A DNA stretch of 64,000 nt from DASQZK01 sp963809925 (GTDB lineage Bacteria > Bacteroidota > Bacteroidia > Bacteroidales > GCA-2748055). A program made the translations under genes and the position numbers. Under the pieces are notes generated by a model. That model was not told the DNA's origin. It did not search any database and saw only the letters and a list, made by a program, of their open reading frames with translations. Location: assembly GCA_963809925.1 (NCBI GenBank), contig CAWELH010000003.1, positions 248,001-312,000 on the forward strand. Reading direction: 5' to 3'. Below, piece by piece: positions 46,719 to 55,191 of this stretch (the stretch's first letter is position 1; every line of letters starts with the position of its first letter).

Positions 46719-47537
46719 TCAGAAGGCAACATTATATTCACGGAGTGCATCATTCAGTGAGGTTTTGAGATCAGTAGATTCCTTTCTCCTGCCGATGATC
46801 AGGGCACAGGGCACCTGAAAATCACCTGCCGGATAAGTCCTGGTATAGCTGCCGGGAATAACTACTGAACGTGAAGGTACGAAACCTCTGTATTCTAAGG
46901 GGTCAGGCTGTGTGACATCAATAATTTTTGTAGAACCTGTGATGACGACATTTGCGCCCAGCACGGCTTCTTTTTCGATACGGGCACCCTCCACAATAAT
47001 ACAGCGTGACCCGATAAAACAGCTATCCTCGATGATGACCGGTGCAGCCTGGACCGGCTCCAGCACACCGCCAATGCCGACGCCTCCGCTGAGATGAACG
47101 TGTTTGCCGATCTGGGCACAGGAACCGACCGTTGCCCATGTATCAACCATGGTGCCCTCATCCACATAGGCGCCAATATTTACGTATGAAGGCATCATGA
47201 TCACTCCACGTGCCAGATAAGCACCATATCTTGCAATGGCGTGAGGAACGACCCGCACACCGAGGCTCTCGTAATGATTTTTCAACGGGATCTTATCATG
47301 AAACTCGAAGGGAGGAAGCTCGACCGTTTCCATTTTGCGAATCGGGAAGTACAGGATCACGGCCTTTTTCACCCACTGGTTCACAATCCACTCGTCGTTA
47401 ATATGATCAGCTACTCTGATTTTTCCTTTGTCAAGCAGATCGATCGTTTGAGAAATGGCATCCTGAACGTCCCTCAATTTCAGCAGCTCCCTGTTTTCCC
47501 AGGCATTTTCGATGGTGTGTTGCAATTCGTGGTTCAT
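46719..47537 (-). CDS. dapD: Tetrahydrodipicolinate N-succinyltransferase
   Basis: 272 residues from ATG 47537 (MNHELQHTIENAWENRELL); the longer frame from 47591 adds an unlikely N-terminus. The left-handed beta-helix shows hexapeptides (AYLARGVIMMPSYVNIGAYVDEG, GVGIGGVLEP). It succinylates tetrahydrodipicolinate on the route to meso-DAP and lysine, matching the meso-DAP peptide expected by Mpl. Confidence 0.95.
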   Translation of the reverse strand: MNHELQHTIENAWENRELLKLRDVQDAISQTIDLLDKGKIRVADHINDEWIVNQWVKKAVILYFPIRKMETVELPPFEFHDKIPLKNHYESLGVRVVPHAIARYGAYLARGVIMMPSYVNIGAYVDEGTMVDTWATVGSCAQIGKHVHLSGGVGIGGVLEPVQAAPVIIEDSCFIGSRCIIVEGARIEKEAVLGANVVITGSTKIIDVTQPDPLEYRGFVPSRSVVIPGSYTRTYPAGDFQVPCALIIGRRKESTDLKTSLNDALREYNVAF

Positions 47538-47725
47538 GTTTTCCCCTGGATATTTGGTGTTTGACAAAGGTAAGATATTCTGCCGAAACATTGGGGATGG
47601 AAGGGCATTCTAAACGATCGTCAATCGTTTATGCCTTCATGGATGGAAATGCATAATGCATGAAATTCAGACAGGTTGAAATAGGAATTGAATTCCTGAA
47701 ACGTAATATAAGGGTAACGATCATA

Positions 47726-48046
47726 CTATTCCTTGATCTTTATTTTTTTAAATCGGAAAATCTTTGCTCCTTTCGGCGGAACCGGATCATGGCCGTGGCC
47801 GCCCCATGGATTGCAGCGTGAAATTCTCAGGACAGCCAGGATCGTCCCCTTTATGAAGCCATGCACTTTCAGTGCTTCGATGGCATAAACCGAGCAAGTT
47901 GGTGTATACCGGCATGAAGACGGTAATAGGGGTGAAATAAAATACTGGTAAAATTTAACCAGAAGTATCATTATCCCTGTAAATACCCATCGGATACCCT
48001 GGGAAATCCAGTTCTCCAGGGCAAAACGGCTAATTTTGTCCCACAT
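47726..48046 (-). CDS. yidD: Membrane protein insertion efficiency factor YidD
   Basis: 106 residues with the YidD pattern: an amphipathic N-terminus, then KFYQYFISPLLPSSCRYTPTCSVYAIEAL and RISRCNPWGGHGHDPVP with the three conserved cysteines. It supports membrane protein insertion by YidC. ATG 48046 is chosen over TTG 48073. It overlaps the Fur-family gene by 17 bp and is likely co-transcribed with it. Confidence 0.93.
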   Translation of the reverse strand: MWDKISRFALENWISQGIRWVFTGIMILLVKFYQYFISPLLPSSCRYTPTCSVYAIEALKVHGFIKGTILAVLRISRCNPWGGHGHDPVPPKGAKIFRFKKIKIKE

Positions 48047-48449
48047 GGTTACAGTCTTTACATATCCCGACAATCAGGAACTGGTTTTCTATCTTTGAGT
48101 AGCCATCTGGCAGTACAAAATCCTGTACGATCAGATCTTCCATACAGATCAGCCGGTCGCATATCCGGCAGTGAAAATGTACATGGTGGTTCATCTGACC
48201 GGACGGTCCCGGTTGACTTAAAAGCTTGTACTTTACCGAACTGTCCGAAAGGATGCGCTGAGCAAGACCTTTCACTACCAGGGTGCTCAGATTTCTGTAG
48301 ATCGTAGTACGATCACATTCATGGGCCATCTCTTTCTCAATGTCGCGTTCAGAGATGGGGACGTCTGATCTTTCCAGGATTTCCATCAGCCGGATCCGGC
48401 TTCGTGTCAGGCTCAGATGGCTGTTTTTTAATATGACGGCAAAATTCAC
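48030..48449 (-). CDS. Fur-family transcriptional regulator
   Basis: About 139 residues starting at GTG 48449; the frame extends to TTG 48485 but that codon lies within or upstream of a candidate promoter. It has a winged helix (SLTRSRIRLMEILERSD, RTTIYRNLSTLVVKGLAQ), a metal-binding segment MNHHVHFHCRICDRLICMEDL and a structural zinc pair CKDC at the C-terminus. Metal specificity (Fe, Zn or peroxide) cannot be assigned. A perfect TTGCAA-N5-TTGCAA palindrome lies just upstream, so autoregulation is plausible. Confidence 0.9.
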   Translation of the reverse strand: MNFAVILKNSHLSLTRSRIRLMEILERSDVPISERDIEKEMAHECDRTTIYRNLSTLVVKGLAQRILSDSSVKYKLLSQPGPSGQMNHHVHFHCRICDRLICMEDLIVQDFVLPDGYSKIENQFLIVGICKDCNHVGQN

Positions 48450-48459
48450 TTTCGTATTT

Positions 48460-48481
48460 TTGCAACTGAATTGCAATATTA
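48460..48481 (-). promoter_or_regulatory. Candidate Fur-family operator overlapping a -7-like box
   Basis: TTGCAACTGAATTGCAA at 48460-48476 is an inverted repeat with perfect 6-bp arms. On the minus strand TAATATTG (48474-48481) resembles the TAnnTTTG box and overlaps the right arm; binding there would block transcription of the regulator. Confidence 0.55.
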
Positions 48482-48485
48482 GCAA

Positions 48486-48799
48486 TAATATGGCATTAAT
48501 TTAGAATTTTTCTAACCCGATTTTCCAAAAGATATATCGATATTTGTGAGCTTTAAAGGAATAGGTCTATAGCAGTGAAATAGAGGGGGTCCGGAGAAAA
48601 TAATACATGTTTTCCGGCAAACTCACCGGCGAATTTCCGGATTCATGCTTACTCCGCTACTATTTTTATGTAAATGCACGAATTGATCAAGCCGAAGGTT
48701 AAGATCAAATGAAAACAGAAGGACCGGGTTTTCAGAAACAGGCAGAAATCTCAGAATACTTTAAATACTTTGTTTAATTAGGAAAACAGATCATTGGTT
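48486..48799. other. Divergent spacer between the Fur-family gene and the first PFK gene
   Basis: About 310 bp without a gene. No further repeat or RNA is recognised, and no exact promoter for the downstream kinase was found. Confidence 0.4.
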
Positions 48800-50020
48800 A
48801 TGAAAGAAGCAGTAGCAATATTATGTGCGGGGGGACCTGCTCCCGGTATAAATACAGTAATCAGCAGTGTAACGAAAATTTTCCTTCAAAACGGTTATAT
48901 GGTCATCGGATTGAACGGCGGATTTAAGTCATTACTCGCCGATGAACCGACCTATGATTATCTTGATTTTGACTATGCAGATCAGATATACAGCAGGGGA
49001 GGATCTGCCCTTAAGATGAGCCGTTACAAACCAAAGGATGAAGAGTTCAAAGTTGATTTTTTCAGAAAGAATAATGTCAAGATTCTTGTTACAATTGGCG
49101 GGGACGATACCGCCTCAACAGCCAACAGGCTCAGTAAATTCCTTGCTGCGCAGTCGCTGGATGTGAAGAATATTCATGTACCAAAAACCATCGATAATGA
49201 TCTTCCGCTTGCTGAAGGTACGCCTACGTTCGGATATCATTCTGCCAAAGAAGAAGGTGTTCGCCTGGCGACCACCATTTATGAAGATGCCCGCACAAGC
49301 GGAAACTGGTTTGTAGTTTCAGCTATGGGGCGTGAAGCAGGTCATCTTGCTTTTGGTATCGGAACAGCCTGCCACTATCCGATGATTATCATCCCGGAAA
49401 TGTTTAACAAAACAAAGATCACGTTCGATAAAATCACCAACCTGGTGATCTCCTCGATGGTAAAAAGACGGTTGCTGGGCATAGATTATGGTGTTGCAAT
49501 TATTTCTGAAGGCGTTTTCCATTTTATGAGCGACGAAGAGATCATTGCCACGGGCATTAATTTTACCTATGACGATCACGGTCATCCGGAACTGGGCAAT
49601 GTCAGCAAATCCCATATCTTCAATATGCTTGTTCAACAGAAATTAAAGTCTCTCAGGATCAAGGTTAAAAGTCGTCCGAATGAAATGGGATACGAGCTAC
49701 GGTGTTGCAGACCCATCGCCTATGATCTTGCGTATGCCACTAGACTGGGCCTCGGTGTTTTCAAACTGTTCAAAGCAGGCCAGACGGGATGCATGGTAAC
49801 GGTTGACCGGACCGGAGATATATCGCCCCTTTTCCTCAAAGATGTTGAGGATGAAAGTGGCAAAGTAATCCCCAGGCTGGTGAATGTGGAATCTGAAAAA
49901 GTACAGCTTATCTACAAGAACAACCTTCATTACATCACCAAGGCAGACTATCGGGGTGCGAAAAAATATGTACAGAATCCCGAAGAATTTGATTTTAACA
50001 AGATCCTGGATTGGGAGTAA
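48800..50020 (+). CDS. 6-phosphofructokinase, probably pyrophosphate-dependent
   Basis: 406 residues from ATG 48800 (the frame also opens at TTG 48794). The PfkA fold is clear: ILCAGGPAPGINTVI, GGDDTAS (Asp103 at the position that is Gly in ATP enzymes), PKTIDNDLPLAEGTPTFGYHSA (Lys129 at the PPi position), MGREAGHLA and the C-terminal substrate loop. Asp and Lys at these two sites are the established mark of PPi-dependent PFK, which works reversibly between fructose 6-phosphate and the bisphosphate. A second PFK follows 212 bp later. Confidence 0.92.
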   Translation: MKEAVAILCAGGPAPGINTVISSVTKIFLQNGYMVIGLNGGFKSLLADEPTYDYLDFDYADQIYSRGGSALKMSRYKPKDEEFKVDFFRKNNVKILVTIGGDDTASTANRLSKFLAAQSLDVKNIHVPKTIDNDLPLAEGTPTFGYHSAKEEGVRLATTIYEDARTSGNWFVVSAMGREAGHLAFGIGTACHYPMIIIPEMFNKTKITFDKITNLVISSMVKRRLLGIDYGVAIISEGVFHFMSDEEIIATGINFTYDDHGHPELGNVSKSHIFNMLVQQKLKSLRIKVKSRPNEMGYELRCCRPIAYDLAYATRLGLGVFKLFKAGQTGCMVTVDRTGDISPLFLKDVEDESGKVIPRLVNVESEKVQLIYKNNLHYITKADYRGAKKYVQNPEEFDFNKILDWE

Positions 50021-50118
50021 GCCATTGTTAATCAGCCTTGCCAAATCTCAATACAGGTTTGGGAGGTAGTTCTTTTTTGAAGAGTTTATACGAATTAGGT
50101 GAATTTCCCATGAAATTG

Positions 50119-50150
50119 TAAGGCTGGTGATAACCAGCCTTATTTGTTTA
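50119..50150 (+). terminator. Hairpin terminator between the two PFK genes
   Basis: TAAGGCTGGT (50119-50128), loop GATA, and ACCAGCCTTA (50133-50142) form a perfect 10-bp stem followed by TTTGTTTAAG. It would end the first PFK transcript, so the two kinases are probably transcribed separately. Confidence 0.85.
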
Positions 50151-50232
50151 AGTAAATCATTGTAATTTATAATGAATTCGCTTAATTTTATAGGGATTTC
50201 TGATAAACCGTAACTTAAAAACAGGCAACAAT

Positions 50233-51444
50233 ATGGCAGAAGTAAAACGAAAAAAAGGAACCATTGCCATTCTCACCGGTGGTGGTGATGTTCCGGGATT
50301 GAATCCGGCAATACGGGCCATAACCATCAGGGCTTTACGTGAAGGCTACCAGGTTTATGGTCTTCGGAGGGGATGGGCCGGGATCACCGAACTCATCAGG
50401 GATAAGAAAGCCGACAATAGTGATAAATTCGTAGTCCTGACCGAGGAAATCGTAAATAAGGCAGGCAGAACCGGCGGGACATTTTTGCATACCTCAAGAA
50501 CGAGGCCCAGTCACGTTCCAAAAGAGCATGTTCCTGTACATCTTCAGGACATCTATACAAAAGATGTTAATGACCTGACGGAGGAGGTTTTGAAGAATCT
50601 TGAATTCCTTGGTATCGATTATTTGATTCCCATTGGTGGCGATGATACACTTTCCTATGCTGTCAGGCTCTACCAGGAAGGTCTGAAGGTGATTGCCATC
50701 CCGAAGACCATGGACAATGATGTTCCAGGTACGGATTACTGTATTGGCTTCAGTACATGCATCACACGCACGATCAACTACACAAATACGCTGCGTACTT
50801 CTGCCGGCTCACATGAAAGGATCCTCGTCCTTGAAGTTTTCGGACGATATGCAGGTTTTACCGCTATGTTGCCCACCATGGCGGGAGCCGCAAATCGATG
50901 TGTCATTCCCGAGTACAGGTTTAATGTTGAGAAGCTGACCAAGCTTCTGGTTGAAGACCGGGCACGGAATCCGAGCAAGTATTCCGTGGTTCTGGTTTCC
51001 GAAGGCGCAACTTTCGAAGGGATGGAAGAAATGGCCTTCCGCTCCCAGGAGAGAGATATGTACGGTCACGCAAAACTTGGCGGGATCGGAGATCTTGTAT
51101 CACGCAAAATAAAAGAACTTTCGCCGAAGTTTAATAAAGGGCAGACTATCAATGTAATCGAACAACAGCTCGGTTACCTTGTCAGGGGGGGCGATCCGGA
51201 TGCTATCGACTCCATTGTCCCTATGGCCTATGGAAATCTCGCACTCGATCTTATCATGAAAGGAATCCATGGACGGCTTATTGTTCTGAGGAACGGCCGT
51301 TATGACAATGCACCCCTGGATGTTGTCACGAACTCAAAGAAACTCGTGGACATACGGAAGCACTACAATGCTGACCGGTATCGGCCCCACTATAAGAGCT
51401 TTGAATTCCAGCCCCTGTTCATCATGACAGGAAGTTCATCTTAG
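50233..51444 (+). CDS. 6-phosphofructokinase, second copy, PPi-type signature
   Basis: 403 residues, a PfkA-fold enzyme of another subgroup than its neighbour: IAILTGGGDVPGLNPAIRAI, IGGDDTLSYA (135-142), IPKTMDND (K158), FGRYAGFTA and VRGGDPDAIDS. The Asp and Lys again fit PPi use, although in this subgroup donor specificity has exceptions. An ATP-type PFK, which would carry GGDGS, is not in the window. The stop lies just before an octanucleotide repeat. Confidence 0.9.
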   Translation: MAEVKRKKGTIAILTGGGDVPGLNPAIRAITIRALREGYQVYGLRRGWAGITELIRDKKADNSDKFVVLTEEIVNKAGRTGGTFLHTSRTRPSHVPKEHVPVHLQDIYTKDVNDLTEEVLKNLEFLGIDYLIPIGGDDTLSYAVRLYQEGLKVIAIPKTMDNDVPGTDYCIGFSTCITRTINYTNTLRTSAGSHERILVLEVFGRYAGFTAMLPTMAGAANRCVIPEYRFNVEKLTKLLVEDRARNPSKYSVVLVSEGATFEGMEEMAFRSQERDMYGHAKLGGIGDLVSRKIKELSPKFNKGQTINVIEQQLGYLVRGGDPDAIDSIVPMAYGNLALDLIMKGIHGRLIVLRNGRYDNAPLDVVTNSKKLVDIRKHYNADRYRPHYKSFEFQPLFIMTGSSS

Positions 51445-51449
51445 GGGGG

Positions 51450-51535
51450 AAGAAGTTATGGGGTGATGAAGTGATGGAGTGATGGGGTGATGGAGTGATG
51501 GAGTGATGATGGAGTTAGGGAGTTAGGGGGTTAGG
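51450..51535 (+). repeat. Octanucleotide microsatellite (GTGATGGA)n/(GTTAGGGA)n
   Basis: Tandem 8-bp units GTGATGGA with variants, then GAGTTAGG units, begin within 10 bp of the PFK stop codon. This is the reverse-strand version of the units at 4031 and 26571. Confidence 0.75.
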
Positions 51536-51560
51536 GGGAAAATTTAAAGTTCTTCAGGAC

Positions 51561-51604
51561 CGCCTTCGACAAGCTCAGGGAACGCCTTCGGCAGGCTCAG
51601 GGAA
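51561..51604 (+). repeat. 22-bp direct repeat, two copies
   Basis: CGCCTTCGACAAGCTCAGGG plus AA at 51561 is repeated at 51583 with two changes (CGCCTTCGGCAGGCTCAGGG). Confidence 0.75.
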
Positions 51605-52102
51605 CGTGCGATTATATTTTGAAGGCAGCTGCTTTCAGCATCGTTCGGTGGTTGGTTTTTACGGCATTATTACGGAGCCGAAAGAATCATACTCATGAGA
51701 AAATATCCGGGTCTCTGAGAAGTGAAGTCGAAGGGCACTGCTTACCTATGGTGGGTCAATCAATTAAATTGCAATGTATATTTAAACATCCCCCATAAGC
51801 CAAACCGTGTCCCTCAAAGGTTGCGCCACCGCTAAGGCGGCACGCGGTCAACGAAGGTGGGTCACGATATCACCATTTAAACGGCAATGCGAATGGTAAA
51901 TTGAAAAATTCTCTCTATGGGCATTAATGTCCGGATGGAATCAACAATCCCCCCGAATGATCAGGAATTCATGAGAAAAAGGTGAAACCAGCCTTTCTAT
52001 GCATATGTTTAGCCGGTTTCAGCCGAAGGATTCAGACCGGTATGAAATTGATCCGCTTTTTCGTTCTGCAATAAATCATAACAGAACTTTGATTAAACGT
52101 TT
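51605..52102. other. Gene-free stretch with a degenerate palindrome
   Basis: Contains a GCGCCACCGCTAAGGCGGCAC sequence related to the 31-bp family near 51826. Otherwise no gene, RNA or promoter is recognised. Confidence 0.45.
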
Positions 52103-52588
52103 TTATTTTGTGAAATATATCCACGACTCTGTCGCCACGCCTGACCTTGCGTTTTTCAACGCCGGAAGAGAGTTTTTTAGCGTTGTATACGTTCCATAAG
52201 TTACCAGGTGGAACTGATACGGACCATCGACGATTTTCCCTTCGTGTCCCATAGATTTTACCTTTGCCGAATAGCTTTCGGCAAATTTCATATTCTTAAA
52301 ACTCCCTACCACAACATAATAGACATTGGATTCCTTCACCTTTCCACTCTTACTATTTTTCTGAAGATCGGTTAGCTTGTTTTCATAATCACTCCGCATC
52401 CGGGCAAGTTCCTTCTCATACCTGAGGGAATCTTCCATAAGTTGTTGCTGAAGGTCGCTGTTTTTCTTTGCAAGGAGAGAGATCTCATCCTCCGACCTTG
52501 AAGATTTTCCGAACCATTGGTTTAACTTTTTGCACGACGTAGTGAAAGCCAGGGCCGATACCAAAGTCAGGACTGCATATTTTTTCAT
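52103..52588 (-). CDS. SPOR-domain lipoprotein with coiled coil
   Basis: 161 residues. Signal and lipobox LAFTTSCKK (Cys about 19), a coiled coil (about 35-80: ISLLAKKNSDLQQQLMEDSL and following) and a C-terminal SPOR domain (YYVVVGSFKNMKFAESYSAK to SWIYF). SPOR domains bind denuded glycan strands, so it is probably a cell-wall-associated outer-membrane lipoprotein. ATG 52588 is preferred to TTG 52594. TACTTTTG on the minus strand (52616-52623) is a candidate -7 box. Confidence 0.85.
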   Translation of the reverse strand: MKKYAVLTLVSALAFTTSCKKLNQWFGKSSRSEDEISLLAKKNSDLQQQLMEDSLRYEKELARMRSDYENKLTDLQKNSKSGKVKESNVYYVVVGSFKNMKFAESYSAKVKSMGHEGKIVDGPYQFHLVTYGTYTTLKNSLPALKNARSGVATESWIYFTK

Positions 52589-52853
52589 GTCCAAGCATTT
52601 AGGGGTTTATTAGAGCAAAAGTATAAATAAAGAATGCAAAAGTCCACAGTCACAACGAAAAAGATAAGAACAGCATGCCATGAAGAAAAGATAATCGGGA
52701 TTTTTTGGGACCAGTTACGTTTAAAATAATCCCTTTTCTTTCTTTTTATGTATGAAAAGAGTTGGTGCCTCATGGTGGTTTTATCGCAGTCTTTCTTTTA
52801 AATACATATAAAATGGTTTAATTTTGATGAGCAATAACCGTAAAATTCACATC

Positions 52854-53852
52854 ATGGTAAATATCTCTACCAGTTATATGGGTCTGGATATACCCAGCCC
52901 CCTCATAGCGGCTTCCTCCGGGCTGACAGACAACATTCCAAATCTTATTCGGTTCGAGAAAGCCGGGGCAGGTGCCGTTGTGCTTAAATCCCTCTTCGAA
53001 GAAGAAATCAGGCTTGAGAAGAAAGCATCGCTGGCAAAGATGAATTCACAGGGCTTCCTCTATCCTGAGTCGTTGGGCTTTTACGATTATGACGACGACA
53101 GTGATCCGGAAAGTACCCTCAAATACCTGGAACTGATAAGGCAGGCCAAATCGAAAATCGGCATCCCGGTGATTGCAAGCATAAATTGTGTCACGGCAGA
53201 ACAATGGACTCATTTCCCGCGGGAGCTGGAGCTTGCCGGAGCCGATGGTCTTGAGTTGAATGTTTTCATCATGCCTTCGGATCTTCATCGGACCAAAGAG
53301 GAAAATGAAAAAGTTTATTTTGATATTATCAGGGAAGTCACGTCAACTGTTAAGATTCCTGTTTCGCTGAAGATCAGTTTTTATTTTTCTGACCTGGCCA
53401 TCACGATCAGAAAATTCTCGGAATCCGGTATCCGCGGACTGGTTTTGTTTAACCGGTTTTATAGTCCTGATATTGATATCGATGCAATGGAAATCACGAC
53501 CTCTAGCGTCCTGAGCAACCCTTCTGATTTTACCAATTCCCTTAGATGGATCGCCATTATGCACGATCATGTGAAGTGCGATCTGGCAGCCTCTACCGGT
53601 GTCCATGATGGAAAAGGCCTGGTGAAGATGATCCTTGCCGGCGCTTCAGCCGTTCAGGTTGCCTCAGCTTTTTACAGGAATGGGGTTGATCATGCTTCGA
53701 ATATGCTCGATGAAATGAAGAATTGGATGTCAAAGAAGGGTTTTACTTCCATAGAAGAATTCAAAGCACTGATGAGCAATCATGAAACCGGAAATCCGGC
53801 GGCATTCCAGCGTGTACAGTTCATGAAATATTTCAGGGGGCAACAAGGTTAG
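52854..53852 (+). CDS. Dihydroorotate-dehydrogenase-like flavoprotein
   Basis: 332 residues from ATG 52854 (MVNISTSYMGLDIPSPL); the frame also opens at TTG 52824, inside a TAATTTTG -7-like box. The TIM barrel has the FMN-type features LIAASSGLTDNIPNLIRFEKAG, KISFYFSDL, GLVLFNRFY, AASTGVHDGKGLVKMILAGASAVQVASAFYRNG. The usual catalytic NxSCPN segment reads LNVFIMPSD, so a role other than pyrimidine synthesis is possible. Annotated in relatives as DHODH-like. It precedes the DUF434 gene by 12 bp. Confidence 0.85.
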   Translation: MVNISTSYMGLDIPSPLIAASSGLTDNIPNLIRFEKAGAGAVVLKSLFEEEIRLEKKASLAKMNSQGFLYPESLGFYDYDDDSDPESTLKYLELIRQAKSKIGIPVIASINCVTAEQWTHFPRELELAGADGLELNVFIMPSDLHRTKEENEKVYFDIIREVTSTVKIPVSLKISFYFSDLAITIRKFSESGIRGLVLFNRFYSPDIDIDAMEITTSSVLSNPSDFTNSLRWIAIMHDHVKCDLAASTGVHDGKGLVKMILAGASAVQVASAFYRNGVDHASNMLDEMKNWMSKKGFTSIEEFKALMSNHETGNPAAFQRVQFMKYFRGQQG

Positions 53853-53864
53853 GAGTGAATTGCC

Positions 53865-54533
53865 ATGTTTTCGGAAAAACTTAAGGAGGCTGCGACCGAT
53901 TACAGGTTCTTACTCGATAAGTCTTATCCTCAGAAGGCAACGATCAAACTCGTGGGCGACAGGTATCAGCTGAGCAGTTATGAACGCTCTGTGTTGTATC
54001 GCGGTGTTTCCGACCGTCGTTCAGCTCTCCTGCGTCGCTCGAAGATCAGAAAGGATCCGGGTACGGGTCCACTGCATATTGATACCTATAACATCCTTTT
54101 TACAATTGGTAATTATCTTTCCGGTCGTCCTGTATATCTCTCCGACGACGGTGTTCTTCGTGATACCGGTGAACTACGGGGACGGTTTGGCAATAAGAAG
54201 ATTTTTGAACGCAGCCTTGGTTTGCTGGAAGATTTTATGACCGGACACCGCAACCTGGAATATCACTTTTTTCTTGATGCACCGGTTTCAAACAGTGGAC
54301 GTCTTGCCTTTCGGATCAATACCTTCATGTCTGCAAACGGCATAAACGGGACGGCTATGACAGTTAATTCGCCTGATCATGAGTTGGTTCAAGCAGGCTC
54401 GGGGGTGGTATGTACGAGCGATTCAGTAATCATGACAGGCGTGAAGTCAGGAATATTCGATCTGGCGGGATATATTCTTTCCAGCCGCTTTTCGGCAGAG
54501 TTTGAACATATTTCTGAAATTACAGACTACTGA
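53865..54533 (+). CDS. DUF434-type conserved protein
   Basis: 222 residues. The N-terminus (TDYRFLLDKSYPQKATIKLVGDRYQLSSYERSVLYRGVSD) resembles the DUF434 family; the C-terminal part (YNILFTIGNYLSGRPVYLSDDGVLRDTGELRG) looks like a PIN/NYN-type fold with acidic residues, seen with DUF434 as DUF5616. Function unknown. It is 12 bp after the DHODH-like gene, hence an operon. Confidence 0.78.
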   Translation: MFSEKLKEAATDYRFLLDKSYPQKATIKLVGDRYQLSSYERSVLYRGVSDRRSALLRRSKIRKDPGTGPLHIDTYNILFTIGNYLSGRPVYLSDDGVLRDTGELRGRFGNKKIFERSLGLLEDFMTGHRNLEYHFFLDAPVSNSGRLAFRINTFMSANGINGTAMTVNSPDHELVQAGSGVVCTSDSVIMTGVKSGIFDLAGYILSSRFSAEFEHISEITDY

Positions 54534-54558
54534 CCAGGGCTTAACGGAAGTACACAGA

Positions 54559-55137
54559 TCAGATCAGATCACAGGCTTCCACCGGCATCCAGTGCTTGTC
54601 TTTGCCTTCCCATTTTATAGTACACCCAATTGGGTTGGTTTTTTTGTTGCTCACCTCTTTCCCGGATGTAAGTTCGTCGAGGGCCGTGTCGAGATCGTTA
54701 ACAGTGATAAGTGTGGCATCCCTGGGGTTGTCGACGCCACGGCCGGTATACACAAGTCTCCTGTTTTCATCGAAGACGAAAAAATGTGGTGTTCTCAAGG
54801 CGCCGTAATCAGTGGCTGTGGCCTGGGATTCATCATGAAGGTAGAACCATGGAAATTTTTCCTTGTCCATGCGTTTGACCATATTCTCGAAACTGTCTTC
54901 TTCGTAGGTGTTCTTGCTGTTTGAATTAATAGCGACGAAAGTCACCCCTTTTCCGGTGTATTTGTCAGCGGTCTTCCTGGTAATTCTGTCTGAACCCAGG
55001 ACATACGGACAGTGGTTGCAGGTAAAGAAAATAACAAGATATTTATCCTTAAAACCACTCATCTTATATGTCTTACCATCGGTTGCCGGAAGTTCAAATT
55101 CCGGAGCTTTTTCTCCGATATCTAGTGTATAAGCCAT
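54559..55137 (-). CDS. Thioredoxin-like peroxiredoxin/redoxin
   Basis: 192 residues: GEKAPEFELPATDGKTYKMSGFKDKYLVIFFTCNHCP with a CxxC (CNHC), VTFVAINSN, and TPHFFVFDENRRLVYTGR. This is the AhpC/TSA-Redoxin family of thioredoxin-like proteins. No signal peptide. Partner and substrate not known. Single gene, convergent with the DUF434 gene. Confidence 0.88.
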   Translation of the reverse strand: MAYTLDIGEKAPEFELPATDGKTYKMSGFKDKYLVIFFTCNHCPYVLGSDRITRKTADKYTGKGVTFVAINSNSKNTYEEDSFENMVKRMDKEKFPWFYLHDESQATATDYGALRTPHFFVFDENRRLVYTGRGVDNPRDATLITVNDLDTALDELTSGKEVSNKKTNPIGCTIKWEGKDKHWMPVEACDLI

Positions 55138-55191
55138 AATTCCTCCATTTTTTGTTATTTTTTATAGTAACAAACCAACATGCCTGCGTGT

